Source: Epiperipatus broadwayi
Lineage: Eukaryota > Onychophora > Udeonychophora > Euonychophora > Peripatidae
Length of the DNA: 64,000 bases
Assembly: GCA_028023455.1 (NCBI GenBank)
Contig: JAQFVV010012529.1
Location: forward strand, 870,001 to 934,000
Direction of reading: 5' to 3'
A program made the position numbers and the translations under genes. The notes beneath the pieces are model-generated. The model saw only the letters and a program-made list of their open reading frames with translations. It made no database searches and was not told the DNA's origin. Shown piece after piece: positions 1-21,295 of this stretch (positions are counted from its first letter, which is position 1; every line of letters starts with the position of its first letter).

Positions 1-401
1 CACGTGGCCTATAGAATAGTTCTGTTCATATTGGCTGCTAAGCAGCGTTTATGCTTCGTGGTATTATCGCACACTTCACAGATCGCTACAGTATGATGTG
101 AGTGCATTCTAAGTATTTATTTTTTATATGACCTGATGTAGTTTTAGATAGTATTAATTGTAAGGCAAAAGACGCGCTTCCGTACACATCTTTAAGTTTA
201 AACGAATTTCAAAAGTGTACGTTTTGGTCATTATATAGAAATCACATATAAAACGTACTCTGTGCAGGGACAGCTACGAAACTTTCAAAGCATAAGCTTT
301 GCTTGATCGGAGGGGAATTTTCAAATCGAATTGTGTTTCTTAAATTGTTTTAAAATAGTGAAATTTTCTTTTTTTTTGATTAGATATTAATTGAAAAAAG
401 G

Positions 402-589
402 AAATATTAGATTTTATTAAATAATTTTGTTTTTAAAAATGTTGCAACGGATATTATATTTTATTAAATAATTGTTTTTAAAAATGTTGAAACGGATATT
501 AGATGTTATTAAATAATTTTGTTTTTAAAAACGTTGTGACGGATATTAGATTTTATGAAATAATTTTGTTTTTAAAAATTTTGTGATGG
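402..589. repeat. 47-bp minisatellite, four copies
   Basis: Four head-to-tail copies of a roughly 47-bp AT-rich unit can be read directly. Each begins with GGATATTAGATTTTATTAAA and ends with TTTTTAAAAATGTTGNNAC, and they differ by a few substitutions and one short deletion. The array lies downstream of the FAU poly(A) signal. The flanking 1-400 and 590-960 hold no recognisable gene. Confidence 0.85.
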
Positions 590-993
590 ACGATCCTTTG
601 GATCGTCAAAAATTCCCTGCGAATTCCAGCGCTATGCGCCGACATGTAGTAGTGTAAAAAAAGTAAATTGTAAATCAGCCCGGCAACGTTATATCTATTG
701 GTTTTTGACTAGCAACAGCGACATCAGGCGGTGTTTAGCGGCTAATTGACAATAACCGACTAAATGTTCTGCAATCACCATTAATATATTCAAAGGATGA
801 AACAAGTCATATTATTACAAAATATATATGAAAACTAAAATTATTGATCAAGATTTTTCAAGCACCAATAAAATTTTTAAGACATAAAACTAAATTTAAG
901 AAATTCTTTCAACTTTCCTATTGTTAAATTTTAGATTATGTGTAAGTGTATTTGAGTAAGAAAACCACAAAAATTTTAACAAATTTAGGAAAT

Positions 994-999
994 TTTATT
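994..999 (-). promoter_or_regulatory. FAU: FAU polyadenylation signal
   Basis: On the minus strand AATAAA lies 23 bases past the FAU stop codon, giving a very short 3' UTR of the kind usual for ribosomal-protein mRNAs. The cleavage site itself cannot be fixed by eye. Confidence 0.6.
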
Positions 1000-1022
1000 T
1001 TCATTATTTTTAATTTTCATTT

Positions 1023-9396
<8,374 letters not shown>

Positions 9397-9404
9397 TTTC
9401 TAAT

Positions 9405-11360
9405 CTATAATATATATAATTTTTTTTAAAAAAAATTAAACAAATAGTGAATAAATCATTAAATGGGATCAATTTAAAAATCAAAAAAATTATCAAATTA
9501 TTAATTTTAAAAATGATAAATAATATAGTATCTATATACAAATAATAATGGGTACATAAAAAGATAAATTTATATAAAAAGGAGTTTCAGATTTAAATAG
9601 TTTCTTGTTAACCAAGGTATATTATTTTAATATATATGGATTTGTTAAGTACTAAAAAACCAGGAGAATCAAAAAGCAGGGTAAAAAATTTAACATCAAG
9701 CCCTAACTACAATAATATAAACAATAAAAAATTTAAGATTGCTATTAGAATAAAAGCTGACCAACAGTATATATTAAAGTAATAACCAATCAGTCTATTT
9801 TTAATCTTTTGTAAGAGAATTAGTCTGCTATACTTATAACTTGGGATTAAATTCAGAAGTTAAAATTGTTTTAAGCTGTTCATAACAAACACTTCATTAA
9901 AAATCCTGACTGGTAAATGAATATTTAATTATTTGCTGAATGATAAAGACCTTTGAAAAATCTGGAACAATAAGATGAGTGTAAAAAGGCAATAATAGTA
10001 AAAAAAAAAAAATCTTTGCCAGAATTGATTATATATCCACAGAAGCTTTAATACTGAAAATGTTCATGATTAGAGTTTAAAAATAAAATTGGATTCACTA
10101 TTTATTTATTCATTAGAATTAACAATTCATGTATCATAAAAGTTCCATTATAATCCTTAATAAGATGTTAATTTCTGTTAATACCAAAATTACGCCCTTA
10201 CATATCTTTAAAAATAAAAATTACTTTGTCAGAGTGTTTTGTCGAATTGCAATGAAATTCAATTATTATTACGTTGGTAAGCGTCCAGAAAATCAAATTA
10301 ATAACAATCAATCAGTCACATAATTATACTAACTTTGCAATATCCATCTACTTTGGTATCTTTGACTTGAATAACACACTATTCTCGTATTCTTAATATT
10401 TCTCAACCCAGCATATTTTATTTTACTTAACTTACGTCTAAAATATCCTAATTATAATCAGTGTAGTAAACAATTTTCGGCAAAACTACCTTATAAAAAT
10501 TCTACTTAAGTGTGTGTGTGTAAGACTAGAATCAGTAATTAAATTCTGAAGTAAAACACAATGCCATCTTTAATTCATAAAATCAGAAAATATCATTATC
10601 TAACATGATGTGATTTTGAACTGGAAATGCTAAAATAAACCAAAGAATGTAGCAAACAACCTTATAATAAATTATTGTTATCAGATATTTAATTATTTTT
10701 TTATAATATAATTTTATGCCGCCGTGTTCTTGATATTTCACGACAAATTTTTAAATAATACGACAAGAAACACTCTGGTGTCGTGACCTGACAAATTCAT
10801 GTTTACCGAATAAAGAAATAAGCACAATATTTGTACAAAAAAATTAAAAACTGATAAAATTCAATAATATAAAATCTAAACGTATATATAAATCACATTA
10901 ACGTTATCATATGCTGCATATATTCAAAATTCAATCATACAATTTAAAAAATCCAAATATGCATGATTATTAATGATTTTTTATAAATGTGTCAATAAAT
11001 ATAAATTAGAATTATATTATTACAGAATTTTGGCTAGAATAACGTTCTGAAATTCGCAATATCATAAAGTTTTTGTTATACCATGAAAATCACGCGCACG
11101 TTCCGCGGCGTCAAAATGTACTTTTAAAAAAACAAAACAAATACTGGTTAAGAATATGCCTATTATAAGAATTACATAAAAAATAGGGGATAATCTATAG
11201 AATTTATAAATATTATCTTTGGCATTTATATAATGAAAATATACAGGACAATTAACTATCGAATAGCTGCCAATATTAAAAATCCAACTAAAGTGAAATC
11301 TAACTTTGATATTTAAATAAAATTAATAAATATCAATAAATTTATCAAATTAAAACTTAC
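9405..11360. other. FAU first intron (5' UTR intron)
   Basis: Nearly 2 kb between the inferred non-coding exon and the start-codon exon. It begins on the minus strand with a consensus GTAAGT donor at 11360 and ends with a TATTATAG acceptor. No mobile element was recognised within it. Confidence 0.6.
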
Positions 11361-11403
11361 CTTATTTACCACTAAATGCTTCAATATGGTTGCCGATTAA
11401 AAG
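11361..11403 (-). other. FAU: FAU non-coding first exon with TOP-like cap site
   Basis: On the minus strand CTTTTAATCGG begins at 11403. This is the C-plus-pyrimidine start typical of terminal oligopyrimidine mRNAs, which puts translation of ribosomal-protein messages under growth control. The segment runs to AATAAG and a perfect GTAAGT donor at 11360. The start site is inferred from this motif and could be several bases away. Confidence 0.6.
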
Positions 11404-11440
11404 AACGTGTTCAGTGATTGGGCATGCGCAGCCAAGTTAT
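11404..11440 (-). promoter_or_regulatory. FAU core promoter with NRF1-type site
   Basis: GGCATGCGCA at 11421-11430 matches the palindromic NRF1 site (TGCGCATGCGCA), about 20 bases upstream of the inferred cap site. It is one of few GC-rich spots in this AT-rich region. No TATA box is seen, which suits a housekeeping promoter. Confidence 0.5.
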
Positions 11441-11839
11441 TGATCCTGCCATCTATAGGTAGACTTTGCATTCATTCGATATTAATTTTGTTACTTCTTG
11501 CCTTCATAATTTTACGCAATTCAAGTAAATATTTGTAAAATTGCTCGTTATTGTAATCGATACATATTGTAAATCTAAACTGCAGGTTTTGATACGATAT
11601 TATTAACAATAAATATAACCGAATAGTTAGTGTTTGAGGAATCGTGTAATGTTGGAACATCAGACATATTAGATTGTGCTTCAATCCAGGACCTTAGCTT
11701 TAAATTCTTCACTTAAATACTGGAATAATGATTTGATTAATAAGTGAATTTATATCTTGGAACAAATATCGTTGTAAAAGCAGAAAATAGTTTTGTTTAC
11801 GATTTATTTCCCCCCTGCACACGTTAAATAAAAAATTAA

Positions 11840-12800
11840 GACATTATTAATCCACTGTAGATGATCTCTCACGATAGATGCCTCTCTTATCCATAGCTTA
11901 TTTTCTCCACATCACACTAATAAATTTTATTTCATCTATCTATTTCATTTGACCTCTTTTTAGGTCTTTTGCAATCTCTTGGGATTCAATCTAAGACTTC
12001 AACTGTTCACCTATAATCATCTATGCTAGCAATATTTCAAGATCAACTCACCATCTCAATTCTTTCAATGATAGCTGCTTTTTCTCCCAATTAATTTCCT
12101 TTTAATATCTTCTTGTTATTCTCAACATATATAATTTGAAGATATATATATAAATTATCAAGTGGTCTGAAGCCTCTAAATTGCTTTTAAGTTAATTGAC
12201 CATGTTCCAGATACAGAAAATTCTATCTTTTCAAAAATATAGATGTATTTCCATTTAATATTAAATTTCTACCAAAAACACTGCAATCAAGTTTAATTCT
12301 ATGATTAGTTTCATCCATTATGTTCCCATCTGTATTAATCATATGTCCAAGATATTTATGGTTGTTAATTTCTTCTAATTCATGATTACCAGTCTATTTT
12401 TATTTTCTGAATAAATCCAATAAACGTTACCATCTTATTACCTAAACTCTCATTTTAATTAACAAACTACTTCTTGTAAAATTTCTATAAAAAGTTTTGA
12501 AGATATACTATGTGTCCTATATCCGCTATTGATGTTCACCTTCTTAGTGTTGCATTTTAATAAATATTCAAAATATAATTCCAGGAGTATATTGGTCCAA
12601 AGATTTGATTTCTGTGGAAATATTTATAGAATCAAATGCCTTTTCACAATATACAAATTTAAAGCATAATAATTTATGTTCATTGCCCCTTTGTTTAATT
12701 TCTCTTAAATACTTGAAAGGATACTGTGCTAAGTTCACTTTCACATCCAGTTGTTTGTGTGTTTTTTTTTTGTTTGTTTGCATTGAATCCAAAATTTGCA
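11840..12800 (-). pseudogene. Decayed LINE reverse transcriptase, RTE-like
   Basis: Minus strand, about 12792-12568: QLDVKVNLAQ and then REIKQRGNEHKLLCF followed by YCEKAFDSIN, matching the LINE pattern ...FVDYEKAFDSV that holds the first catalytic Asp. In this copy that position reads C-E rather than D, so the domain is dead. Further 3' (about 11990-11930) a LRLNPKRLQK-like block resembles the WNPQGKRKRGRP segment near the end of RTE-type elements. The rest is broken by stops. It lies upstream of FAU in the same orientation. Confidence 0.6.
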
Positions 12801-12889
12801 GTATATGAAATGTAATTATCTTAATAAAGATCTTATATAGAGCTGATAAGTTTGTAATTTCTAATACTTTTTTTATTATCTTTCTTAAA

Positions 12890-13345
12890 TATTAAACAAC
12901 TAAAACACCACATGATGATTTTTTCTTTATGCTTACACAAACTATTAATACAATGGTAACACCTAATGCAAACTATAGCAAATAATAAATGATAGAAGGT
13001 TGTACATCATAATCTCTATCCAGCACTTTCCCATCTAATATCAACAGATTAGTTTCTAACTTATAGCTTTCATTTGTGAGGAGCCTTGAATCTGGTAGGA
13101 GTGTACATGAATCTTTGAATCTAATGCACCATCTCTCCAGCATGCATCTTTTACCTTTTTAATTATTGTAAGACTATCAGCCTAAACTGAAAACCCATCA
13201 TTTTCAATCAGCTAATTTGCCTGTATAATCATACAGATCTGAAAACATTTTATTATCTTAGTTTATGGCTTTTTAATGTTCTTTAGTTAGGATTGGTATT
13301 AATCCAATAAAACTTCACTTGATCACATTTACTTTGTACTTACAC
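12890..13345 (-). repeat. R1 repeat, inverted copy
   Basis: One copy of an unnamed roughly 450-bp interspersed repeat in minus orientation, recognised by comparison with 13376-14125 and with the 51-52, 54 and 59.5 kb copies. Shared landmarks include AAGGCTCCTCA, a TAGAAACTAATCTG segment and a GTAAGCATAAAGAAAA segment. No coding potential and no RNA polymerase III boxes were found. Confidence 0.65.
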
Positions 13346-13375
13346 AATCTTTTAAACAACAAAATTTTTTCCACA

Positions 13376-14125
13376 CAATAGTGCCATTGATGAATGGCAT
13401 AAGCTAGAAACTCGTCTGCTGATATTGAATGGTAAAGCATTGGATAGGGATTATAATGCACAACCATCTATTGATTACTAAAGCTTACCCAAGGTGTCAC
13501 TATCATGTAAAAAAAATTTTTTTCCTATTTTAACAGCTTGTAAAAGCATAAAGAAAAGGTGATCATATGATGTTTTAGTGGTTTAATACCAATCCCAGCC
13601 AAAAGATAAAGGTGACTATGATTATTAAAAACCCACAGATATCAGAGTGAACTATTTTCAGATCTGTATGACTATATAGGCAAATTAGCTTGGATTGAAA
13701 ACATTAGTGTGGGATCTCATAATCTTAAAGTTTTATAGTTAAATAAAAAGATAAAAGGTAAGTGCTAGAGAGTGATGCAGTAGATCCCAAAATCCAGGTA
13801 CACTGCTCTTAGATCCAAGCCACCTCAATGGCAAAAGCCATAAATTATAAACTAATCTGGGAATATTGGATAGGAAAAAACTGGAGATTATGATGTACAA
13901 TCTTCAAGCATCTACTGATTACCAGAGCTTGAAGTAAATGGCACTGCTGTATGGAAAGTTTTGCTACATTTCTTTTATTGTACCTCCTCAATAGGAAATG
14001 CCATAAGTTAGAAATTAATCTGGGAATATTGGATGGGAAGATACTGGAAAGAGATTGATGTATAATCTTCAAGCATCTATTGATTACTAGAGCTTGCAGT
14101 AAGTAGCCCTATTATATGGAAAGTT
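13376..14125 (+). repeat. R1 repeat, partial tandem array
   Basis: A 3' partial unit, a full unit and a further truncated unit follow head to tail. The segment around AACTAATCTGGGAATATTGG recurs at 13851 and 14022, and the junction segment TGATCATATGATGTTTTAG marks a unit end at about 13560. With the minus copy just upstream this makes a mixed tandem and inverted array. Confidence 0.65.
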
Positions 14126-15519
14126 TTGCTACATTTCTTAAATATTACTATAACTACTGCATTCTTCCAATAATCTGATATTACCATTTAGATGTTTGGT
14201 ATAAACTTTTGCCAACAGTTTTTCTCTTTATTAATCTATTTCTTTAAAAATATCAATAATAATTCCACCATTTATTAGAGCTTTTCTCTTCTTAATAGAT
14301 TTACATGTATGTCTCATCTCTTCATTAAAAGTACTTGGCAATTCAGAAGATGTAGTTTTCTTGTTCTTTATAACTATATAATTGTTTGTAAAATTCGTTC
14401 ATATGTCGCATGATGCTATCCTTTTTAATATTCAAAAATATTTTATTTAAATTAAAATAAGGAAATTCTTTAGATTAATTTTATTATTACATTAAATGGG
14501 GAGAAAAAACCCTTGCACAGTATCAAATTTATAAATATATTGTTCATTTTAAAAACATAAAATAAAAATATGATTAAAATATTATATAACTGCCCTTTTT
14601 AAAATTGATAATGAATGCAGTCAACCATAAAATAAAACGAAAATATTATATTCGGTAAATTAATCTTCGTCTAGGGGAATTTAAAGATAACTAAAGGGTG
14701 ACCATATACATGGTAAAGTTACTATATCCAACTTATTTTTAATTGACAAGTCAGTACTAGTCATAAGCAATGATTAAATTGAACCCACATAAAAACAAGT
14801 TTCCATGTGAATTCAATTATTTTTCCTAATCCTTACCCCCCCCCCCTCACCTAATAATTTATTATATTAACAAAACAAATAATCAGCTTGGTTCAGATGA
14901 GAAATGATAAACAGCAAAATTATTAACAATAACTTTAATTTGAATAGAATTATGTGATAATAATAATGTGTATTTACAATTAAAAACATTATATGGAGAT
15001 CATGGGTGAGAGGGGAAAAATCTTTGTAACTTAAGGATGGCTATAGAAAGTTCACTTGATTTACTTTAATGTTTTTGTGAACTCACATATATATCTTATT
15101 TCTATAAATGTGGGAACATGGCCATCATCATTAAATTCTGCTGGCAATATAATATTTTAGCTTCTTTTGGTTCATTCCATGGCAGTTTTTCTAGGAGAGT
15201 TTCCATTGCAATTTTCTTCCAAGCATTTAATATAGATAGATTCGCAGGTTAATTTATAGAAATTCATTTCGATGGTATAGTCACTTTAGATAGCTAGTCT
15301 TTCTTTTATATCAAATAACTGTCAAGTATTTCTTCAGCATTCAATAGTGATTAATAGATCGGCAGAATCAAGGTTAATTTTTAAGACATATTTTTGCATA
15401 CAGCTCTATAATCAGCTACAATACTGGAAAGGTCATGGGAAGCATCCTAAAAAGTTCTCTACTCCATAAAATGCATGATATTAACTTAAAATTCCTTACA
15501 AAATTTTATTGTCTGCTTT
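14126..15519. other. No gene recognised
   Basis: AT-rich sequence with a homopolymer C run at about 14837-14846. Nothing else supportable was seen. Confidence 0.5.
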
Positions 15520-15523
15520 ACAG
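15520..15523. repeat. Target-site duplication ACAG, left
   Basis: ACAG directly before the 5' LTR is repeated as ACAG directly after the 3' LTR (32932-32935). Four bases is a usual length for Ty3/gypsy integration. Confidence 0.75.
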
Positions 15524-15846
15524 TGAAGCAATGGATCCAGAAGTCCGATCTATGCTTCACAGGCTCCTATAGACTTAATTAATATTGTAGACCTGAATTA
15601 AGTTTATAGCCCAGTATCAGCAGGGTTTTGCATTAAAGCTAAAATTAATTATGTTTATTAAATTTATATTTGCATTTAAATATTTCATTTTAAATAAATT
15701 CTGTTCCAAGATTAAATTGCTGTTAAAAAAATTACTTTTAAAACCTATTAATCAAACATATATATACATCAAGCGTATATATATATGAGTTAATGCAAAA
15801 TTCTGCTGAAATAAAATGTTATTTTGTTAAAAGAAATAAGAATATA

Positions 15847-17046
15847 CACCTGGGTCTCATTTTATGCGATAGATAGGTTCCTCAGAAAACGCGCAAATGA
15901 AATCGCACAAAAATAGACGTAACTTACATTGAAAAGGGGGGGGGGTGCGGTCTGTGATTTTTCAAAATTCGCATAAAAGCAAAGCACCAACGTAAAATTA
16001 CTTTAAAATTCGCGCAAAAAAAAAAAATAAGGAAATAAAATATGACTAATAAAAAATTTCAAATTTGAAAAAAAAATGATACAAGACAAACTTTTTTTAA
16101 CTATAATATTTAATTTTACTCAAAATAATATATTTTTATGCATAATTTACAGTACAGTAATTTACATTTTTTTTATACACGTTTTAATTATTATCGCTAT
16201 TTGCCCAAAAAGACGTTCGTTTGCAAACTAGTAAAAAATCAGATTCTCATGTGATGTGATGTATTTGGCTTCTCCTTAAATGAAGTCAAGAATATCTCAG
16301 CAATTATTCTCACAAGAGGAAATACAACTAGCACCAAGTTCACTCTCATGTTGTGTTAATGATTTTCTGTTGACGATGATGATTTTATTAATTGTTTATG
16401 AACTTAGACTTATGATAATAAAAAGACATTTATTCACCACTGCTGGGAAAAATTTAATTAAAACTAACAACTAAAAATTAAATTCTTATTTTTGTCTTTA
16501 ATTTTCAATTCCGTTTAAAAATCAAATTTCGTTTTACATCACATTAATTTCAAGTCACCCGTAAGTAATTTTTAAATTGTTAATTACAATTAAAAATCAG
16601 ATTTTAATTTTTAATTGTGCCCACTGCTATTACTGACCTTTTAAAAATAAACTTGTGGACACTAAATGATTAATAATTGATTACGTTCTTTTTTAAAAAG
16701 CAAAAACAGAATGTGATTTAAAATGCAAAATTAACATGCACAATGTTTGAACAAATTTACATTATAATCTTGTAAAATTTAATGTGTGTATGCATAAAAT
16801 GTGGAAATCATGATTTTAATTTCATTATTGCATAAAATCTTACTATTATAAAGCACTGAAAATATTGAAATTACCAAGATAAAAGTCGAATTCCAATAAT
16901 GTGCTATTACTTTCAATATAACGTAAGTGCACAAAATTTATTATTTAAAGTAATAGAGCATTATCGGACTTCGACTTCCGGTGAAACACGAGTAGCGTAA
17001 CTTCAAAATCGTGTTAAATAAGTCTGCGTAAAAAGAGACCCAGGTG
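15847..17046. mobile_element. pogo/Tigger-like MITE in the 5' LTR
   Basis: 1200 bp bounded by inverted termini CACCTGGGTCTC...GAGACCCAGGTG and flanked by TA on both sides. The 3' LTR provides the empty site: its sequence runs through AAGAATATATTTTTC with one TA and no insert, so the TA is the target duplication. Subterminal sequence rich in GGTTCC and CGCGCAAA-type words resembles Tigger/pogo termini. No transposase is present. A 64-codon open stretch at 16280 is not recognisable. It shares both ends and internal sequence with the larger copy at 36388-41469. Confidence 0.85.
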
Positions 17047-17338
17047 TATTTTTATTTTTAAATTTTGTTAAAATATGGTGTATTATTTTATTTTGAGATA
17101 AGTTCTGCCAACATTTTCTAAAGGAATATATGTTTTTAATTAGTTAGCCCATTCAAGGCAAATTAAAGATGGTCTTTTTTAATTAATAGAAATTCAAAGT
17201 TTGAATAAAGAAATTTAGAATAAGAAATTAAAAGTTATTTTTAGAAAATGTTGCCTTGAAACAAAGGAGCATGGGGGGGGGGGCTTATCAAGATCTAAAA
17301 TCATACGCAAAACAATAGAAGGGTAGCTGACAAAAAGG

Positions 17339-17346
17339 TATAAATA
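17339..17346 (+). promoter_or_regulatory. TATA box of 5' LTR
   Basis: TATAAATA in the context AAGGTATAAATAGGAAAG, conserved in the 3' LTR at 31240-31247. It is placed where a U3 promoter would be expected, ahead of the CAGATTTCTC repeat run. Confidence 0.6.
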
Positions 17347-18996
17347 GGAAAGAGAACAAAAGACTGGGCTTTTTTCAGATTTCTCATTTGAGAATTCATT
17401 GAGATTTCTCTTGTGATTCATTTCAGATTTCTCTTTAGAATTGATTGAGATTTCGTTTCAGAATTCATTCAGATTTCTCTTTTGATTCATTCATTTCAGA
17501 ATTCATTCAGATTTCTCTTTTTGATTCAGATTTTTCATTCATTCGTTATGATTTTGACAATTATCATTATTAGGATTGATTATTGATCAGCTCAGCTCTC
17601 TCTCTCTCTGGTGCTTCACTTTTTCACGTAGATCCTGTGCTGTGATCTTCTGAGATTTCATTTTTCAGGCAGATTTTGCTCCTAAAGTTATTCGACTGTT
17701 GTCCTCAGAACCACTTATAAGTTTCAACATGCTAAAGTTAGAAGTCATATGAATTTGATAGTTTCGACCATGTCTGGTGGCTAGGCAAATAGCTTTGCCT
17801 GCTGCCGGGGTCCTAAAACCATCAAAATGCCATAGTATCCAACCTATATTAATCTGAACTCTGTGCCATGTCTGTGGGACTTTTTGTTAAAAAATGCGTA
17901 TTTCCATTTTCCTTGTCTGGACAAATACCTCTCTATGGACAGATCAAGCCATAAATGTCATGGGAACAGGACCAAGGAACCAGGATGGTAATCGTATCTC
18001 ACCTCATGAACTATTTACTATTCTACCCTTTTTGATCATACCTTTTTTAATTGCATTATTGAATTATATTCCTGCATTGTTTTATTTAATTATATTTTAT
18101 AACGTAACTATTTCTATTAGACTAATCTTAGATGTATTTATATATTTTGTGTGATCATCTATTTATATTTAACCTTTTTCCTTTGCTATTCCTCATTGCT
18201 AACCTGTTATAAATATTTCGTATTCCATTTGCAGTGTAAGTTAAAAGTTCATTTTCAATTAAAATATCTTTCCAATTTCAATTATGTTTGTAAATTAAAT
18301 ACAAGTAAGTTTCCTTTGTTTGCCTACTTGATCTCCTCGATAACGCCTCTTTTGTCCGGCCATTAGCCCCATACATATATCTTATTTAGCTATACACGTC
18401 TTAAATAATTTTAAACTGTTTTCAGCACAAAGCAATTAGAAAGTGCTTTGCAAAAGATTTTTTATTGTGCTTTATTGAGGAGATTCAAGTTAACAATTTT
18501 ATTTAAGTTGGGAAGAAAAGACTTAGACCGCAAAAATATTATGTCATTACTATCCGTTTTTGTCAAATTTGTTTTTCATTAATCCATAGGGGAATAGCGG
18601 AGGCCATTAAAACATTACTAATATTTAAAAAAGTCATTAATTAAAATATATTTTTTAATCTAAAAGCTTAAGTTTTCTAATTTTATTTCAATCCTTTATT
18701 TTACTTTTCCAATGATCCAGGCATGCAAAACACATATTTCATATTATCTGTTATGCACATTTAACTTAGTTAGTTCCACAAGTATTCTTGTCCATTGTCT
18801 CTCCCTGATGCTAAGCTTGGGCCAGGTGAGAAAATAATTTATGCATGTCTCAGATAATGTTGTTGGTTAGTAATTAGGTGAAGAGGGCAGAGGTCATAGT
18901 ATTCTTGATTTAATATCTTGCGTATGGGTGGCCTCGAGGTACTTTCGCCTAGTATTCGAGCTGAGTTAAACCAACATACATCATCTGACCGGCACA

Positions 18997-19520
18997 GTAG
19001 ATTTCCCCCCCCCCCCGGATTTTGACGACCAATGTGGGCTGAATTTCATTTTTTTGGAAGAATGGGAATAGGGGATTTGAAAATATAGGTATATGTGTAA
19101 GATTTTTTTTTCCTGGATTTGGATGCCCATCTGTGAGACAATTCGAAATTCCCACACCCTACAATGCCCTATATAGCATTTGCTATGTATGTATAATGTG
19201 TTTTTTTCTTTCTTCTGTTTTAAATAATAATATATATGTAGAATTTTTTCCCGGATTTGCACGCATATATATAATGTTTTTTCAATAACATGAAATGATA
19301 TATGTAAAAAAATTTCTCCGAGTTGGTCACCGTGCAACGAATGTCATTTTTTTTTTTAAAAACTTAGTACCCGGAGAAGTTTGGTTTAGACTAATATATA
19401 TAAATATATGTAAAAAAATTTTGAGTTTATCTCCTAACATGAGCCAAATTTCATTTTTAAGATTAATTAAAAAGTTAAATGTGTCATAAGGTAAAAAAAT
19501 TTTCCGCATTTTAAATTGAT
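18997..19520. repeat. Degenerate tandem repeat of about 100 bp behind the 5' LTR
   Basis: Directly after the LTR, about five diverged units repeat the order ATATGTAAAAAAATTT, CCCGGATTTG, then an AATTTCATTTTTTT block (around 19015, 19112, 19249, 19317 and 19422). The first unit contains a 13-base C run. The open stretches on the minus strand here (19337-18949) are by-products of the repeat. Confidence 0.6.
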
Positions 19521-21060
19521 AGAATTAATATTTTATATTTAAAAAGTTAACACTCTGTTAGTTTTTTTTTTTTGTGTGTGTGAATATATAATGAGAATAA
19601 GATTTCAGAGTTATAGCAAATTTTTTTTTCCTAATTAATAGTTTGGTCATGGCCAGTCGCCATATTGTTTTTTTTGTCGTATAAAGTATATAGCTTCGAT
19701 GCAGCGGAAGTGTCAAATACATATGCACCCGCCCACCCTTAAAATAGCTTTTGTACTTTGTTATTTTAGTATTGCTTAAACATGAGAAGTTTTGATATAA
19801 TAATGTTTTTCAAAATATAGCATATATACGGCAGTGTTAATATTTTAGTAAAAAGTACAAATAGATAATAAAATGGTTTTTTTTTTCCGTTTGTATAAAT
19901 TTTTGTAAAGATCTAATAGATAACATTTTTTTTTCCGTTAACCCTTAAACCGCTAATTATATTATTGGTTGTATGAGGTAAAAATCAAATCTTTTAATTG
20001 GCCAACTCACAAACTGAAGACAAAGCCTATTGATAAAACATATTCACCTATAATATTAAATTCAACTCAGATACGTTTATAAAAAGTATATTACTAATTT
20101 TTCAGGTTATGAAAGAGAACGAAAGTTCTTTCAAAAATAAATTGCTATTTATTTATTATAAAATATATTCAATTTCGGCAAATATAAAGCAAATGTCTAA
20201 ACAAAAAAGTGCTGACGCAAACGCTTTTTTTCAATTTTACGATATGGAAAAGTAAAGATTTCTTTTTGCTAAATCTTAAATATTTTTACTAAAATCTTCA
20301 ATATTTTTCGAAAATAATTTTCTTTTTTTGGTATATTTTTTAAAAAACTAGTTTAATTTCTCAAATTATATTTTTTTAATACTTAAATTGCATTCGAAAT
20401 GAAAATCTCAGCGTTTTTCTTTATTTTCTTTGATCAGGCGGTTTCTTTGTTCTTTCCAGCCAATCAGAATGTCCTTTTCGGCTGAGAGCCAGCTGACAGC
20501 GAATCACCGACAAGGTTCTTTCTTTGTTTAGTTTAAAATGCGGTTTTTTTGATTTTTTACCTGTAAAATAATTCGGAAGAGGGCACCATCTTACAGAACT
20601 TTTAAAAACCTAATCAATAACTGTGAAACGAATATTATAGCATAAGAACTAGCAGAGTTAGAGTGACGTCAGATGTCGACGAGATGCCTCGTAAGAGGCG
20701 GTAATAGAAATTTTTTTGTAGATCTAAAGTATGATAAGTTCAAATTAACACATGTCAACGCACGGTATCAGCAAATATTTTTTCACTTTCTCTGCGTTTC
20801 GTTTTTATATATAATGAATAATTTTAATCATGCAAATTTTTTTTTGCACTTTTAAGTATTTTGCAATTACGTTTCCTCGCAAACATATATAAATATAAGT
20901 TTTGTTAATAAAATTCAAATTTAATTTTCAACTTGTGAAATAGTAAATGCATATGTTCGTTTTAATAAATATATATATAAGATATATTTTGTACAGCATA
21001 TATGTCAGCCACCTTTAGTTAAGGTTTTTTTCTCAATTCGGATTATGCTATTGAATCATT
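19521..21060. other. LTR-element leader, no gene recognised
   Basis: Mostly AT-rich. A less AT-rich island at 20440-20700 contains GCCAATCAG (CCAAT box type) and GTGACGTCAG (CRE type), which could be regulatory leader sequence of the retrotransposon. No coding segment was recognised. Confidence 0.35.
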
Positions 21061-21180
21061 TATTGAGTAACTGTTAGGTGAAGACCCTTTGAGTAACCGT
21101 TAGGTAAAGCCCTTTTTTTTTTTAGTGACCGTTCTTGGTGAAGACCCCCTTAGTAACCATTAGATGAAGACCCCTTATAT
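21061..21180. repeat. Minisatellite, four units of about 28-33 bp
   Basis: Four imperfect copies of AGTAACCGTTAGGTGAAGAC followed by CCCTT-type spacers, one with a T run. Confidence 0.75.
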
Positions 21181-21285
21181 TTCAGGGTTCTGGATTGCTG
21201 AGTAGCCTGAAATAATAGGTCTACATCTGCAATCATTGTTTCCATGTCATATTTGGGACCAGCGTTTACTAGCCTGAAATAATAG

Positions 21286-21295
21286 GAGTATGCGG
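21286..21295. repeat. 10-bp target duplication of the Mutator-like element, left
   Basis: GAGTATGCGG occurs at 21286-21295 and again at 23026-23035, immediately outside the inverted termini. Confidence 0.85.

Larger units (their letters stand above)
15524..18996 (+). repeat. 5' LTR, interrupted by a 1.2-kb MITE
   Basis: Matches the 3' LTR (30628-32931) over its whole length apart from the inserted MITE at 15847-17046 and small differences. TATAAATA at about 17339-17346 is followed by a run of degenerate CAGATTTCTCTTTTGATTCA repeats (about 17375-17540), so this is the likely promoter and start of R. A short ORF at 17894-18154 (86 codons) also occurs, extended, in the other LTR. Confidence 0.85.

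Noticed and set aside
18949-19509. Several overlapping ORFs on both strands
   Set aside because: They follow the periodicity of the degenerate tandem repeat and show no protein motif.
20673-20855. 60-codon ORF after a CCAAT and CRE-like island
   Set aside because: No recognisable protein, and it lies inside the LTR-retrotransposon leader.
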